Shown: piece after piece, positions 11,076 to 23,309 of the stretch
Position numbering within the stretch: the first letter of the stretch is position 1
How the letters are laid out: the number at the start of each line of letters is the position of its first letter
Assembly: GCA_021234155.1 (NCBI GenBank)
Contig: JAJEKV010000010.1
Coordinates: 18,327,418 to 18,391,417 of the forward strand
DNA length: 64,000 nucleotides
Source of the DNA: Isoetes taiwanensis
Lineage: Eukaryota > Streptophyta > Lycopodiopsida > Isoetales > Isoetaceae
Reading direction: 5' to 3'
Notes under the pieces: model-generated
The model's database searches: none
Told to the model about the DNA's origin: nothing
What the model saw: only the letters and a program-made list of their open reading frames with translations
Program-made: the position numbers and the translations under genes

Positions 11076-12036
11076 CTTTAATATGTCTATGGTGGTGTAT
11101 CCTTTATCCTTTGATTTTTGGTGTAGCCGAATCAATCGATTTGCATCTTCCACCGGATATATCGGCTCTCGGCACTCGCTTTGATTGGCACCAAGATCAT
11201 GCCTGATAAGATATTTAGTCATAAGTATCGGTCACAAAGATTTATCGCGGTGAATGATTTCAATGCACTCCATTTAATACATCACAAATCCAGAAATATT
11301 CCTTTGCATTTTCTTGCATCATGCTTCAATCGACTGATTTTCTATGGTCCTGGTTTGTTTGAAAAGGCTTCAGCTATGGTGTAGCTCTCACAACCGCCAA
11401 TTATAGTCCTGAGCCATGGCTTATTATCCGGTTTATCGCAAGAAGCACTCCATCACCGTGTTCAACGCGATGGAGGCAGCTTAGATTCCCTTTTGTGCTT
11501 TGTTTTGTCTCCACACTAAAATTGCATGCATCGCCTGCGATTTTGAAGTCTTATCTCTTTGGGTCCCGCAAATGACAATCATTTATGTGGCAGCAGTTTA
11601 CCTATTTCTGGCTCATGAGGTTCAAATTTTAATTCTCCGCCCGTGGTTGTGTTGTAATTAGTAATTCAAGGCCGTAAGAACAGAGTAGTTGGATTTTCTA
11701 ATTTCATCCTAGTAGCAGCCAAAATTTGAGTTCCAAGGTGAGCATCTTTAGGCAATACCCATGCTCATGGATTATCATTTTTTGTTGCCCCTCAAGGGGC
11801 AAACCCTCGCTATGCGTGGATGTGTATAATCTCTTAGTTATTATGAATACGTGTCCATCGTCCTATTGCTTCACTCTGCTCTCGAACTCCGGTATTCCCC
11901 GGGCGACACCGTGATTCCCTCGAGTCAAGTAGAGTCGGTTATCATGTAGTTGTCCTGTATATGCGGATATGGGGAAACAGGCTCCGTAAGGAATGTATAA
12001 ATATACATCATTTCATATGGGCTACAATAGGATTGC

Positions 12037-12366
12037 TTGATCTTTTTAAGGAGGCAAAAGTACCTGCTCGCTAATATTCTCATGCCTATCTTTGTTGATC
12101 TTTTAAGTTTGGTACATGTTCATCAAACAATTTTTGCTCGTGCATTTGTCATCGATGGAAGACCGGGTGCAATAAATTGGTCGAGACTCTCTACGGCACT
12201 CTACCTCATTGCAGTACATGCATTTGTGTCTATTAGTGTCCATTTTCAACCTAGGAAGGAGGCAAGGAATAAATTACTAATCGCGACATTTCTCATAGCC
12301 GTAACGACTTTTTTAGCTAAACTCTTGCTCCTCGATATTAACTCTGCAAACTGGTGGTTGAGCTAA
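12037..12366 (+). CDS. Hypothetical 109-residue membrane-like protein (weak)
   Basis: The frame encodes a hydrophobic protein with two likely membrane segments: residues about 50-66 (around LYLIAVHAFVSISVHF) and about 80-97 (around LLIATFLIAVTTFLAKLLLL), separated by a basic stretch (PRKEARNK). In copy B (24208-24402) only the block VDLLSLAHVHQTIFA is retained in frame; the rest is shifted, so the full frame is not conserved. It may be an exon of an unidentified gene in the duplicated segment, or a chance frame. No family recognised. Confidence 0.2.
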   Translation: MIFLRRQKYLLANILMPIFVDLLSLVHVHQTIFARAFVIDGRPGAINWSRLSTALYLIAVHAFVSISVHFQPRKEARNKLLIATFLIAVTTFLAKLLLLDINSANWWLS

Positions 12367-12367
12367 A

Positions 12368-12890
12368 CTCTACACATTTTCCTCTCATATTTTCTAGCTA
12401 GCCTAAACTAACCCAAACAATCATCCCAAAAGTTTCTATGGTGTGGTCACCACAAACTATTAAACCAAATTACTATACTTTTTTTTCAATAAATTCCACT
12501 TATTTTAGCCATTTTCTTGTGAAAACATCTTCAAAATAATGCTAATTAGCAAAAGTCTAGGACTCCTAAATTAATTCAATGCTAGAAACTAAACTACTTT
12601 AAACTACTAACTCATATATTCTCTATATAAGCTTGGGGAATGATAATTAGCTTAAACTAGTCTCTAATTTCATTCTAAAGTTTTATGGTTTAGCTAAGCA
12701 ATACAAAATTTTGCTCTCTTTATTTCTAGCTTGGCTAAAGAGTCTGTGGTTGGAAAGTACCTCGAAAAAGAGGTAAGCTGTACCATTATTTTTTCCAATT
12801 TTTCCATTTACTTTAGCCAACTTTTAAATGTGCTAAAAAATTGCCAAATAGCCAAGTTTGCGAAATTCTTCTAAATTATTCCTGAAGAGG
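12368..12890. repeat. AT-rich stretch with TAGCTAA/GGCTAAA words
   Basis: The words AGCTAAACT, TAGCCAT, TTGGCTAAAG and TTTAGCCAAC are scattered over 0.5 kb, and the same stretch is at 24520-24990 in copy B, so it predates the duplication. It may be a small non-autonomous DNA transposon, but no clean terminal inverted repeat was found. Confidence 0.35.
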
Positions 12891-12926
12891 GTAAAGCACC
12901 AAGAAAGCGCTTTTGCATGAGATACC

Positions 12927-13115
12927 GTGAAGGATACTACTACCGCAGATTCCAAAGTTCGCTTCTTCCTCGGCCTCCTCCTCATTGTCCCTCTTATGGT
13001 TAGGAAGTACTTAAGAAGGAAGCAAGAACCCGATAGAAAAAGATTGAATAGGATAATCTCCAATCTGAAATTTTGTATTGATAAGTTTCATAAGTTTGAT
13101 GGTATTTGCTTGTAG
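12927..13115 (+). CDS. Hypothetical short exon-like frame (weak)
   Basis: This 62-codon frame has a hydrophobic core (FFLGLLLIVPLMV) followed by a basic stretch (RKYLRRKQEPDRKRL). The core nucleotides (CCTCTTATGGTTAGGAAGTA) persist at about 25080-25100 in copy B, but the frame around them is broken. The family is unknown; it may be part of the same unidentified transcription unit as the 12037 frame. Confidence 0.2.
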   Translation: MKDTTTADSKVRFFLGLLLIVPLMVRKYLRRKQEPDRKRLNRIISNLKFCIDKFHKFDGICL

Positions 13116-14924
13116 TCCCTAATCGGGCAAATTGAGCCACCACAATTGGAAATGTTGGCCGATGGGAACGATTCGCCCAAGAACTTTGCTAACTTTAAAA
13201 AATAACAAACCGACCGTCTGTGGGTTAGCAGATAGCTCAATTCGCCATTCCATGAATTGGCATGCCTTTTGTCATTTTCTATATTGTTGTCAAATCACAG
13301 AAATGATTGTCTTAACCGTTAAGAACAAGACCTCATCTATTTTTTGTGTTCACACGGATGCGTAAACCAGTCGAAATGGGCGTACTTTTAATGCGAACTG
13401 CTCTTAAAAAAGTCTTTATGTATTGACCAAGAAATCAGTGGTTGTTAATGCGACCGCTGACAAGGAAATTTGGTGGATGTGTTATCCCCACTCCAATTTC
13501 TCGCCATCCCGATTACCTAAGAGGAAATTCCTGTTATGCCAAGCAATTTGAAAGGACAGATCCAACGTATCCAATTCAATTACTACAGTAGCTACGACTT
13601 GTAAGTGCTTTTATGTGAATATTAGCATTACTTGATGGCATTTGAGCTATTTTGTAGTCGCAGGACTTGGGAATTCATGGCGGCACCTCGATGTGCCGGT
13701 GTTCAGTTCCAGCATACCATGGTAGGATCATGATAATTCGTGAAATACACCTCGTGCCAAACGCTACATTCATGATGGTGGTTTTAAAGATGTGCCCTAC
13801 CTTAAGTGTGTAATAGTGTAATTTAAAGTTCACACTTCATTCATGAGGAACAATTTAAAGAAGTGAATACTTCCATCCTCAACTTTGAAAGACTTCTAAC
13901 GTAACACGTTATAAAATGTGGACGGCTTCTAGTCCTTGTACGGTGACTACAAATTCGAGGCAATGTCTTGCTTTGTCTCGACGCTCCTGCACTTAAGAAA
14001 CCCTGGAAGGAAAAAAACATTAATCTAACCTAATCCTTTGTTTCCCCGCCAATGCTTGGCAAATGCATCCAAATCCCCAAACACAGCACTTCGCTTGTAT
14101 GATCGTATCTATGTGCCATTAAGACTTGGCGTTCCAACACAAAGCCAAAATTGACGCCAAGGTAAGTGGATCACCGCTCGCATCATCTCTTGAACCATTC
14201 TTTGTCAAGAATGGCAATCTCCCTCCAAAACCTCAGAATCCAAATTTTACCTTGACGTAGAATGGCATGAGGTCGCTCATTCTCAAGGCCCCTGCTGATC
14301 CGCAGACCGCTCCAAATTGACGCCACTTCGGCCATCTCCTGTGTGTCACTACAAGAGTCACTCAAAAAATATGATTCCCCAAACAAAAAATAAGACTGCA
14401 TTATATATGTTAGATAGGCTAGGTTAATGATTGGGCTGGCTCATCCTCCTTCATACCGTATTTACGAATGCTGGTACGGTTGTCGAAAATGACCTAGAAG
14501 TGTCATCACATCTTGGCAAAATTAGGTGGTGTCATTAAGCGGCGGTTGGAGGATATAAATGTAAAAACGTCAACGCTAACCTAGGGCATGTGGGCAAGCA
14601 GCGATCGATATTTATGTTTTGCGACATGCGGTGAAGAAGATTTTAGCATCCCTCTACGATTGCAGCATGGGGAGGCACTATTTTAGGCTATTGGCTCGAG
14701 CTTATGTCTTCTCTCTGAGGCTTATGGCTCCTACCAACGTAGCAATGCCGATGGCGATGGCCAGCTGAGGAGGCACGGCAATCCAGATCTTGAAATAATA
14801 CGGTGATGGTAGGACACGTTTCTGGTGCCTAAGCTTTCCCAATTATTTATATATACACCATTGTTTATTGTCTTAACATCTTTGACTCATAACCTAAAAT
14901 ATATTATTGCCCTAGTGTCTTAAA

Positions 14925-14944
14925 TCTATCTATCTATCTATTTA
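14925..14944 (+). repeat. (ATCT)n microsatellite
   Basis: Four or five ATCT units. Copy B has lost most of them near 28010. Confidence 0.8.
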
Positions 14945-15624
14945 TCAATGGCGTTGATGCTTACCGGCAAAGGTTATTGGCCATAGCTTTCGAGGCCGAG
15001 CCGAATTTCTTTGTTGTAGGAGAATTAAAGCAGTGAAGTGATGCCTTGAAGGCACTGAATATAGGGATTACTTGCGGAACAAGAAGGGGAAACCATGACA
15101 TCACGTGCTAACATCAGCTATTTTTTCTAGGTGTCAAGCATTGGTTTTGCGTGGCAAAAACCCGGCAAATCTGAAGCGAAGCGACACCTAACCAAATCAA
15201 AATCAACAAATTTGAGATTGTCAATAAAACATAACTTGACTAGTGCAGCGATGCATGTACGTTGTCAAATCATTTCATTATCATTTTGAAATCAACTCCA
15301 TGGCAAAAATCTAACTCCATGGGAGAGGTCTCTTGGTGGAATGCTTAAGTATCAAATCACGAGATCGAGAGAGATAAAGGGTTGTTGTCGGAGCTTGTTG
15401 CGTAGTCTGCTTGCCTTGATTCTTTGCTACGGAATGGTATATCGAGAGAAAGGAAGCGGATTTTCCATTGGCTTTTCGGTCAGATTCTTTCCTTTGTTTT
15501 GCTAGACCATATTTTCGCCTTATGGCAAGGATTTCTTTGTCATGGAGCTAACCGGAGCTTGCTACATGCAAATCAATTCAAATGTGGCTTCGAATTCTTG
15601 GCGATTTTGCAATGAAGAAATTTT

Positions 15625-16400
15625 ACTTGATTTCATTAGGTGCTTTATGGGCTTTTGATTAAGCTCTCTATTGTTGCGGGTTGTTAGGGGCAACAAAATG
15701 TTTGTAATCTTAGTGCTTTTAGAAGATAGTAGTTTAGTACATTCGGTTTAGGTATAGGATTGTATAGAAGTAAGATAATACAAAGGCTGATTCTTATATA
15801 TGTTTGTCGAGTGCGCAATGGGTAGGCAATCGGCAGTGAAGAATAGCTAAGTGGGAATTAAGAACGGATTGTAGTAGAACCTAGAGAACTGATACTTTGA
15901 TGGGTTCCTTCTACATAAGAAGCCATTGAATCTCGAAACGTTCCAGCACATAATAATAGAAGTAAAAGGCTTGTTGATTAGCTCTTTCTGTTTGAACACC
16001 ATAGTTAAGCATATCATTACATCTGAATTGGGCTGCGAAGAATTTTAACAGATTTCATTAAGGTGCTTTTTGTGGGCTTTTTATTTTGGCTCTATTGTTG
16101 CGGAGTTGATTAGGGGCAACAAAATTTTGTAATCATAGTGCTTTTTTGAAGATAATGAAGGTTTCATGCCATTGGTTTAGATTATAGGATTGTATAGAAA
16201 TAAGATGTCTGGTAGTTCTTATATATGTTTATCAGTGCGCAATCCGTGGGCAATCACGGCAGTGAAGAATAGCTAAAGTGAATTCGGGCTGGTTAGTAGA
16301 ACCTAGAGGGGTGATGCTTTGATGGGTTCCTTCTACAGAAGCGTGAATGAAACCCTTTATCAATAATAGTAAGGCTTGTTGATTAGCTCTTTACATTTCC
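15625..16400 (+). repeat. 415-bp tandem repeat, array 2 (interrupted)
   Basis: The family of array 1: GGCTTGTTGATTAGCTCT recurs at 15968 and 16373 (period 405), preceded by a partial copy. The last copy stops at 16400 where the GCGTCG-rich element begins, and its continuation (AACACCATAGTTAAGCATAT) resumes at 23307. Confidence 0.85.
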
Positions 16401-16419
16401 TTGCAAAAATTGCCTGATG

Positions 16420-16770
16420 CGGCGTCTATTCTGACGTCAGTCGTTTGAGCGTCGATGAGCGGCGTAAAAGTCGATGAGCGGCCTTTATAGCGGCGTCTGC
16501 GTCGTTTTCACAGCACGATGGGCCAGCGTCGCTATGCAGTCACTGCTTGGCGTCGTCTTAAGCGTGGCGTCGTTCCAGCGGCATACGTCACGTGGATACT
16601 GCAATGACGGTGATGGCGTCGGCAGCGGAGTTCTTTGGCGATAAGCGACCGTGTTTAGCGTCGTTTTCGCGGCGTCATTGCAAATGGCGACCATATGGCA
16701 AACGACGCCCGGCGTTACCCGGTATGGATTGGCGTGGCATTAAGTAAACAGCGTCGTTCACGGCGTTGCT
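16420..16770. repeat. GCGTCG/GCGGCGT motif cluster, left end
   Basis: More than ten copies of GCGTCG(T/A)(T/G), often paired with AGCGGC, in both orientations, within 350 bp. The base composition is far more GC-rich than the AT-rich sequence beginning at 16780. Confidence 0.8.
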
Positions 16771-16774
16771 ACGT

Positions 16775-17355
16775 GTGATAAAAATTTTTTTTTTTAATTT
16801 TTATAAATTGAAAAAATAATAATAATACATTTTATTATATGAATGAAGTTAATACATTTATTTAAAGCCTATAAAGAGCGGGTAACCAATAAAAAGAAAT
16901 ATAAGATTTTGCGTCATTAAATGATGTAAACCAAATATATTAAAAAATACAAAATAAATAGGCTTTGTTTTGTGGTACATTAATCAATAAATTAAAGTAA
17001 ATGCATTAATCAATACATTAAGCATATTGAAAATTAATTGTTTGGTGGCGGTGACAGGCAGCATTTGCTAGGAGATGTACATGTAAAACGATAAATTCAA
17101 TGATTAGTAGAATGGTAGTATAAATAAACAACAGGAGAAAAAAATATGGAAAATCGACGGGAGGTGGGACAGTAGAAATTCCCTTCTTGGATAACAATTT
17201 AACCTAAATAAAGCATTAGTATTTTGTTCGTGTTGGTAGTCATGGAAGGGTCTTGACTTGTTTTGCAAGAACAACACATTTTGCTAGAGTGTACATGCAA
17301 AACAAAAAATTCAATGATTGAAGGCAATTATAAACAACTAATAAGGAAAAATTTT
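16775..17355. other. AT-rich filler inside the GCGTCG element
   Basis: No gene seen. It contains homopolymer A/T runs and two weak direct repeats around TGTACATG(T/C)AAAAC (17078 and 17290) followed by TTCAATGATT. Confidence 0.4.
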
Positions 17356-17359
17356 GGAA

Positions 17360-17670
17360 AGAAGAAGGGTCTGAATCTTTTAACGTCTTCTTAGATGAGA
17401 AAAAATTAGAAGAAGAATGGAAGGTCCAGAAGAGAAGGGCTAAGAAGAAGAGGAGGAACTTAGAAATGGGGAGGAAGAATCTGACGAGGGAGATGAAGCC
17501 TTAAGAGGAGGATTAGAGTAAGAATTTGAATAAGAAGGAGGAAGAAGTGGTGCAGGAGGAGGAAGAAATCGAGAAGAAGAAGATGACAAAGGGGAATGGA
17601 AGAATATGTATGGAAGAAGAAGGATGCAAGGCTGGAAGAGAAGGAATGGTGGAAGAAGAACAAACAACAA
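17360..17670 (+). repeat. GAAGAAG-rich purine tract
   Basis: Three hundred bases of GAA/GAG-rich sequence. All three minus-strand frames are open across it because of this bias, giving serine-, leucine- and phenylalanine-rich translations that I do not accept as proteins. Confidence 0.8.
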
Positions 17671-18189
17671 TACAAAAAGCCTGGTAAAGCAGGTTTAGTT
17701 GAAAGCGTTGGTCGTGTGACTGTCTTACATGAATAGACCCCCCAAAGTAGATCGGCGCCGAAAATGCAGCCTCCAAAAGCGCTCCTCCATAAGCTTTGCT
17801 TGCTTTCGAAATGGCGGTAGGGATTGCGCTGTTTTGATTTAAAATCACAGATGGTCGTTTAACGGCGATGCGTGGTTGGCTGACTGATATCGTTGAGCGG
17901 CGTTTGTAGCGACGATTTTTTTTTTTTCACGGCGACCAAAAAAAGAAATTTTTTTTTTAAATAATATAGAATGCATGTACACTTGATACATGGGTTTATT
18001 TAACATGGATGATAGGGGTTTATTTGACTTGCTACACGTTAAAGTTATGAAATATACCACCATGAAAATATTCAATGTTTTGTGGTATATCGGATTTGAG
18101 CTATGAGGGTATATAATACGATGATGATAACTAAATGCTACCTTTCACGATAACTAATACCTTACCAATAGTAAACTGATACGACGACG

Positions 18190-21100
18190 AACCATTCCTC
18201 TCTCCGTCACATGAGACGAACCTTCCTCTCTCCCGTCTGATGGACTCGAGCGTCGACATTGCCTAGGGACCAAGTTTTGTGGCGGAAGCCCGGCCCTTCG
18301 AAGAAGCGTAAACTATCATATTGCAACACACTCGTGATCAATTGGCGCAGGTGGTGGCGAATCATTAGCCAAGTAAGTGTTTCTTTCTTTTACCAAAAGC
18401 TGGCCCAGGTGTAGCTTGGTCCCTAAATTGGTGCAGCATTAGGACTGATGCTGGCGAAGTCGGATCGGCATTTGAGAACCTGCAATGTCCGACGACAAAA
18501 CACTTTGGTTTCTATGTATGGGGCGGCAGCCGGTTTGATATATTCTCGGACCGGATGTTGGATTTTTTGGGCCTTCTGGGACCAGGTTCTGGAACAAAGA
18601 AGTTCAGCGGTGATGGGATCACGAGGCAGAGATCAGGAGTGTAGTCTTTAAGCGTACACCCCCACGGCCTTGGCCGGGAAAGGCTTTCTCGGGGAAGCTT
18701 TTGGGGCTCGCCTCACAGGGGTTCGGACTCTCCCTCTAATGAGGAGGCCTTACAGGTGCGGCTTTGTTTGACTTGGGCAAGTGTGCGGCTGGTACGCCCA
18801 ATAGCGAGGCTGCGGTTGTTCTGAGTGCAAACTATTTGATCTAAACCTTATCAAAATTTTTGAAAGTTGGCACGTATGTTGGCGATGACTTGAGTAGCGG
18901 ACAAAAAATCAAATTCAGTCCATTACTATGCATTAATTACGAATTCTGAATGTCTTGCCTCTCACGCCGCGTATGACTTCTAAGCGCCACAACGGAATCT
19001 GGTCAAACTCCATTCCGTCAGTTCACGCCTTGGCGTTCTCAGCTGCATGTGATGACCCGTCCCAGTACGGGCCATTTCGGCCGCAAACGTGCTAGAACAC
19101 AGCAACTCATAGGGTTTACGTTTGGAGAACTCTATCATATCCGGTTGACTAGGACCTTCGCAGCCGTCTTGATGTAGAGGGGTGTTAGCGAACCGGACCT
19201 AAAACCACGAGGCGGCTTGCCCAGAATTCCTCTCCCAAAGGCCTGGCGGCCGGACGAACCTTCCCTCTCACGGGCGTGATGCATCTACGCCAATGGACTC
19301 GACGTCGACGCCCTACGGACCAAGTTTGTGGCGAAGCCCAGCCCTTCGGCGCCAAACTATCTCATATTGCAACACTCGTAGTCAATTGGCCTAGGAAATT
19401 GTTGCTGAATCTTACCAATGTAGAGGCGTAAGTGTTTACTTTCTTTACCATGGCCGTTAGCAACTTGGTCCCTAGGAGGTAATTTTGGCATTAGGACTGA
19501 TGTGGCGAAAATCCGGATCGGCATTTGAATTTCTGCAATGTCCGACGACAAAACACTTTGGTTTCTCTGTTGTAGCTGTGGGGCAACAGCTGATTTGATA
19601 TGTTCTCGAGGGCGGATGGTTTTGGACCTTCTCGGACCCGGAGTTCACGGAACAAAGGATTCAGCGATGGGATCTGAGGAACCGGAGTGTGGTCTTTAAG
19701 CGTCGCCGGGCGCTGCGGAAAATTTTGCCTCGAAGGAAGCTTTGAACGCCTCACGGGTTGGGACTCTCCTTTAATGAGGAGGCCTTGCAAGGTCTGGCCT
19801 TGTTTGACTTGAGCAAGTGTGCGGCTTTCGGTACCCAACAATTTTGCGGACCGTTCTAGTGCAAACTATTTGATCTAAACCATATCAAAATTTTTGAAAG
19901 TTGGCGGCTGTAATATTTGGCGATGACTTAGGATGCTAGCTGACAAAAATCCAGAATTTAAGTGGTACCTGCATTAATTCACGAATTTGCGATAACACTC
20001 TTTTATAGCGGCGCCTTGACTTCTAAGCGCTGGAGAGTACAGAGTCCAAGCTCCATTCCGTCCCAGTTCCCCTTAGCCCGTGTTCTCAACTTCATGTGAT
20101 TGTACGTCCCAAATTAAAAGACCAAACTTCGGCACCCAAAGCGCCAAACCGCTGAAACGTCGCAACTCATAGGGTTTGCGTTTCGGAGAACTCTATGCTT
20201 GTCCAGTTGGCCGGACCTTAGCGTATAGAGGGGTGAGGCCAAAACCGGACCCTAAAACCACCCGGAAGCAGCTTGCCCCAAAAGTCCTCTCCCAAAGGCC
20301 ACGGCGGCCGGACGAACCTTCCCTCGAGGCAAGTGATACTGTCTCGCGATGGACTCCCGGTGACATTGCCCACAAGGGACCAAGTTTTGTGGCGAAGCCC
20401 GACCCTTCTCCGGTAAACTATCGTAATGCAGCGCGTGGTGGCACAGGAGGTGGGTACGAATCTTGCCAATGTAGGCGTAAGTGTTTCTTTCTTTACCGTG
20501 GCCAGGTGTAACTTGGTCCTAAATTGGTACGGCGTGGGCCGATGTGGCGAAGTCGGATCGGCATTTGAACCTCGCAATGTCAGAAACGACAAAACACTTT
20601 AGTTTCACACTGGCCTTGGGCCTTCAGCGGTTTATTATGTTCTCGGACGGATGTTGGATTTTTGGACCTTCGGACCCGGGTTCACCGGAACAAAGTTCAG
20701 CGGTCGGATCGCGGGGACCGTCCGGAGTGTGGTCTTTAAGCGATACACACCCCTGGCTGTGGCCTGCGGAAAAAGGCTGCCTCGAGGAAGCTTTTGGGGC
20801 TAAGCCTCTGGGGTTGGACTCTCCTCTAATGAGGAGGCCTTGCAAGGTCGGCCTTGTTGGCAGGCAAGTGTGCGGCTGTTTGTAACAGCGAATAGGACTG
20901 TTCTAGTGCAAACTATTTGATCTAAACCTTATCCAAAATTTTTGAAAGTTGGCCTATATGTTGGCGATGATTTAGGAAGCTAGTGACAAAAATCAATTTA
21001 ATTCGATACTATGCATTAATTACGAATTCACGAATGTCTTGCCTCTTTACCATGACCCTTGACCTAGCGCTAGCGGAGAATACGAGGTCCAAACTCCATT

Positions 21101-22695
21101 CCGGCAGTTCCACTTGCTTGGCGTTCTCAAGCTGCATGTGATGAAGCCCGTCCCAAGTGCAAAAGGCCAAAACTTCGGCTTTAAAGCGCCAAACCATGGG
21201 AGCACGGCAACTCATAGGGTTTCACGTTTGGAGGAGGCCTCTATCCTTGTCGAGATTTGACTAAGGACCTTGCTTGGCGATGTCTTGATGTAGAGGGGTG
21301 TTGGCCTTGAACCGCGGACCCACAAAACCACCCGAGGCGACGCCTCCAAGAACCCTCTCCGAAGGTACTGGCGGCCGGACGAACCTTCCCTCTCGGGGCG
21401 TGATCTGTGCGCCAATGGATTTCGAGTGACATTGCCTGGGGACCAAGTTTGTGGCGAAGCCCACCCAGCCTTCTCGAAGAGCGTAAACTATCTCATGTGC
21501 AACACACTGCGTAGTCGGTGTGGCCTGGGAGGTGGGTAACGTCTTTACAATGTAGAGGCGTAAGTGTTTGTTTCTTTTGGCCGGCCCATAACCCAGTCCC
21601 TAGGGTGAATTTTGGCATTCGAGCGATGTAGTCGGTTATTTGAACCCTCACTTAATCAGCGAGCGACAAAACACTTTGGTTTCTCTGTTGTCGCCGCGGG
21701 GCGCTTGTGATTTGATATATTCCGGACGGATGTTGGATTTTGGACCTTCGGACGGTTCACGGAACAAAGTTCAATGGTGGGATCTGAGGCAGAATCAGGG
21801 AGTGTGGACTTTAGCGTCGCCCGTGGGCTTGTTGCCGGAAAAGGCTCGGGAAGCTTTGGGAGCTCGCCTCACGGGGATTCGGACTCCCCTCTAATGAGGA
21901 GGCCTTGCAAGGTCTGGCCTTGTTTGACTTAGGCAAGTGGTACTTATTTCGGCTACCCAATGAAGACTGCGGAATGATTCTGAATTAAACTATTTGATCT
22001 AAACCATATCAAGATTTTTGAAAGTTGGCACGTATGTTGGCGATGACTTAGGATGCTAGGCGACAAAAATGGAATTTAAGAATGCGTACTGTATGCATTA
22101 ATTCACGAATTTACGAATGTCTTGCTCTGCGGGCCTTGACTTCTAAGCGCCACAGCGGGAGAGTCGTTCCCAAAACTCCGTCCGTCGAGTTCCTTGGCGC
22201 GTTCTCAATTTGCATGTGATGCGGCCCGCGTCCAAGTGCAAAGACCAAACTTCAAACTTTAAAGCGCCAAACCACCTGGGGCTGGCGCTCGCCAGTTTCA
22301 CGTTTGAGCTCTATCATATCAGGTCGACTAGGACCTTGCGCCATGTCTTGGCGGTAGAGGGGTGTTAGGCGAATTACGGACCCACAAAACCACGGGAAGC
22401 GGCTTGCCCCAAAGTCCTCTCGAAGGCCAGCGTGAGACGGGCAATTTCCCTCTCCGGGCAGAGTGATTGACTCGCCAATGGACTTTCCGAGCGTCGACAT
22501 TGCCCTAGGGATAACCAAGTTTTGTGGCGAAGGCCACCTCTTCTCGAAGAAGCGCCAAACTATCTCATGTGCAACACACTTTCGTAGTCAATTGGCTAGA
22601 GGAATTGGTTGTTGAATCTTTTGCAATGTAAGAGGCATTAAGTGTGTGTCGTTTTGCAAAAGCGTAGTGTAACTTAGTCCATGGGAGTGGTGGCA
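18190..22695 (+). repeat. Tandem array of a ~1.05-kb unit (about 4.3 copies)
   Basis: The landmark ACAAAACACTTTGGTTTC (or variant) recurs with its A run at 18497, 19550, 20591 and 21668, giving periods of 1053, 1041 and 1077. Each unit also holds GACCAAGTTTTGTGGCGAAG, TCTAATGAGGAGGCCTT, CAAACTATTTGATCTAAACC, GAAAGTTGGC, GGGTTT(A/G)CGTTTGGAG-like and GACGAACCTTCCCTCTC-like blocks in fixed order. Both ends are partial units. Differences are mostly short indels and local scrambles at GC-rich sites. No long frame is conserved between units, so it does not appear to code for protein. It lies wholly inside the GCGTCG element. Confidence 0.9.
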
Positions 22696-22699
22696 TTCG

Positions 22700-23295
22700 A
22701 GGAAGCGATAAACAGCGTCGGTATTAATTTTTTCGCCGTTTTTTTTTTTTTCCCCAAAAATAAATAAATAAATAAATAGTGGCGTCGTTAACCCGGCGTT
22801 GCTTACGTGTAACTTCGACAATAAGCGTGGGCGGGGCGATCACCCATTACCAGCGCCATCTTTGCCGCGTCGGATATTCAGTCGTTTCGCAGCGTCATGT
22901 CGATAATGGCGGAAGGACACTTTTGGTGGCTGTGACAACCTGGCGGCCCGGTCCGTCAGTTACGAATGCGTCGTTCCAGCGGCGTCATGTCAGCGATGGT
23001 AGAACGGTGGCGATACCCGACTGGCATGTCGGCAAACCGCGGCGGATGCGCACGTGACTCATGAGGCGTCGTTCAACGGCGTTCGGTGGCTTGCGATGTT
23101 TTATTTCTGCCAGGCACGCGACAGCGGCTGATGATACCATACCGCAGCGGGGCCAATGAACCGTCATCCACGAAGCGTCGTTGAGCGGCGTCCGAAGCAG
23201 CGTTATGCGTCGTTGAGCGTGATGTCATTGAGTGTTCAACGACGACGAAATGGATTCGGCGTCAGCGGCGTGAATTTTGGGCGTCGACTATGCGC
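22700..23295. repeat. GCGTCG/GCGGCGT motif cluster, right end
   Basis: GCGTCGTT, CAGCGGCGT and GGCGTCG recur many times up to 23290, mirroring the left cluster. GGCGTCGTT..CGGCGTTGCTTACGTGT (22782-22812) closely repeats the left-end segment at 16747-16777. Short plus-strand frames here are GC-bias artefacts. Confidence 0.8.
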
Positions 23296-23309
23296 TGAGT
23301 GTTGCAAAC

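Larger units (their letters stand above)
11076..15420 (+). repeat. Duplicated segment, copy A
   Basis: The segment is colinear with 23351-28460. Landmarks in both: ATGGTGGTGTATCCTTTATC (11089 and 23361), TCTCCACACTAAAA, AATGACAATCATTTATGTGG, CATGTTCATCAAACAATTTT, TATGGTTAGGAAGTACTTAA, AAGGTAAGTGGATCACC, GACATCACGTGCTAACATCA and TCCAACTCCATGG or a one-base variant. Copies differ by many small indels and by about 450 bp present only in copy B (25.75-26.2 kb). A donor-like AAG|GTAAGT near 14161 is conserved in both, so spliced coding sequence may be present, but no protein family was recognised on either strand. With the 6.9-kb insertion removed the period is about 5.4 kb. Confidence 0.8.
16408..23301. 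mobile_element. 6.9-kb GCGTCG-motif element inserted in the 415-bp repeat
   Basis: Three intact copies of the 415-bp repeat (near 10600, 11020 and 15985) show the unoccupied site. In the fourth copy the repeat stops after GATTAGCTCTT and resumes at AACACCATAG 6.9 kb later. TTGCAAA lies on both sides (16401-16407 and 23302-23308), consistent with a target-site duplication of 7 bp or slightly more. Both ends carry many GCGTCGTT..GCGGCGT motifs (16420-16770 and 22700-23290, with a further set at 17850-17935), like the subterminal repeats of plant DNA transposons. No transposase was recognised, so it is non-autonomous or has been gutted. A Mutator-like origin is possible from the probable duplication length; this is inference. 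Confidence 0.65.

Noticed and set aside
11241-11262. Minus-strand reading EIIHRDKSL, reminiscent of a protein kinase HRD loop
   Set aside because: The aligned sequence in copy B does not keep HRD, and no DFG or other kinase motif lies at the expected distance.
17440-17848. Three overlapping minus-strand frames of 71-111 codons
   Set aside because: They arise from a purine-rich tract that removes stop codons on the other strand; the translations are low complexity.
20176-20592. Open frames of 111-124 codons within the 1.05-kb tandem unit
   Set aside because: The frames are not conserved in the other units, so they are not evidence for a repeated gene.
22779-23167. Open frames in the GCGTCG-rich right end
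   Set aside because: They follow from GC-rich repeated motifs and show no domain.
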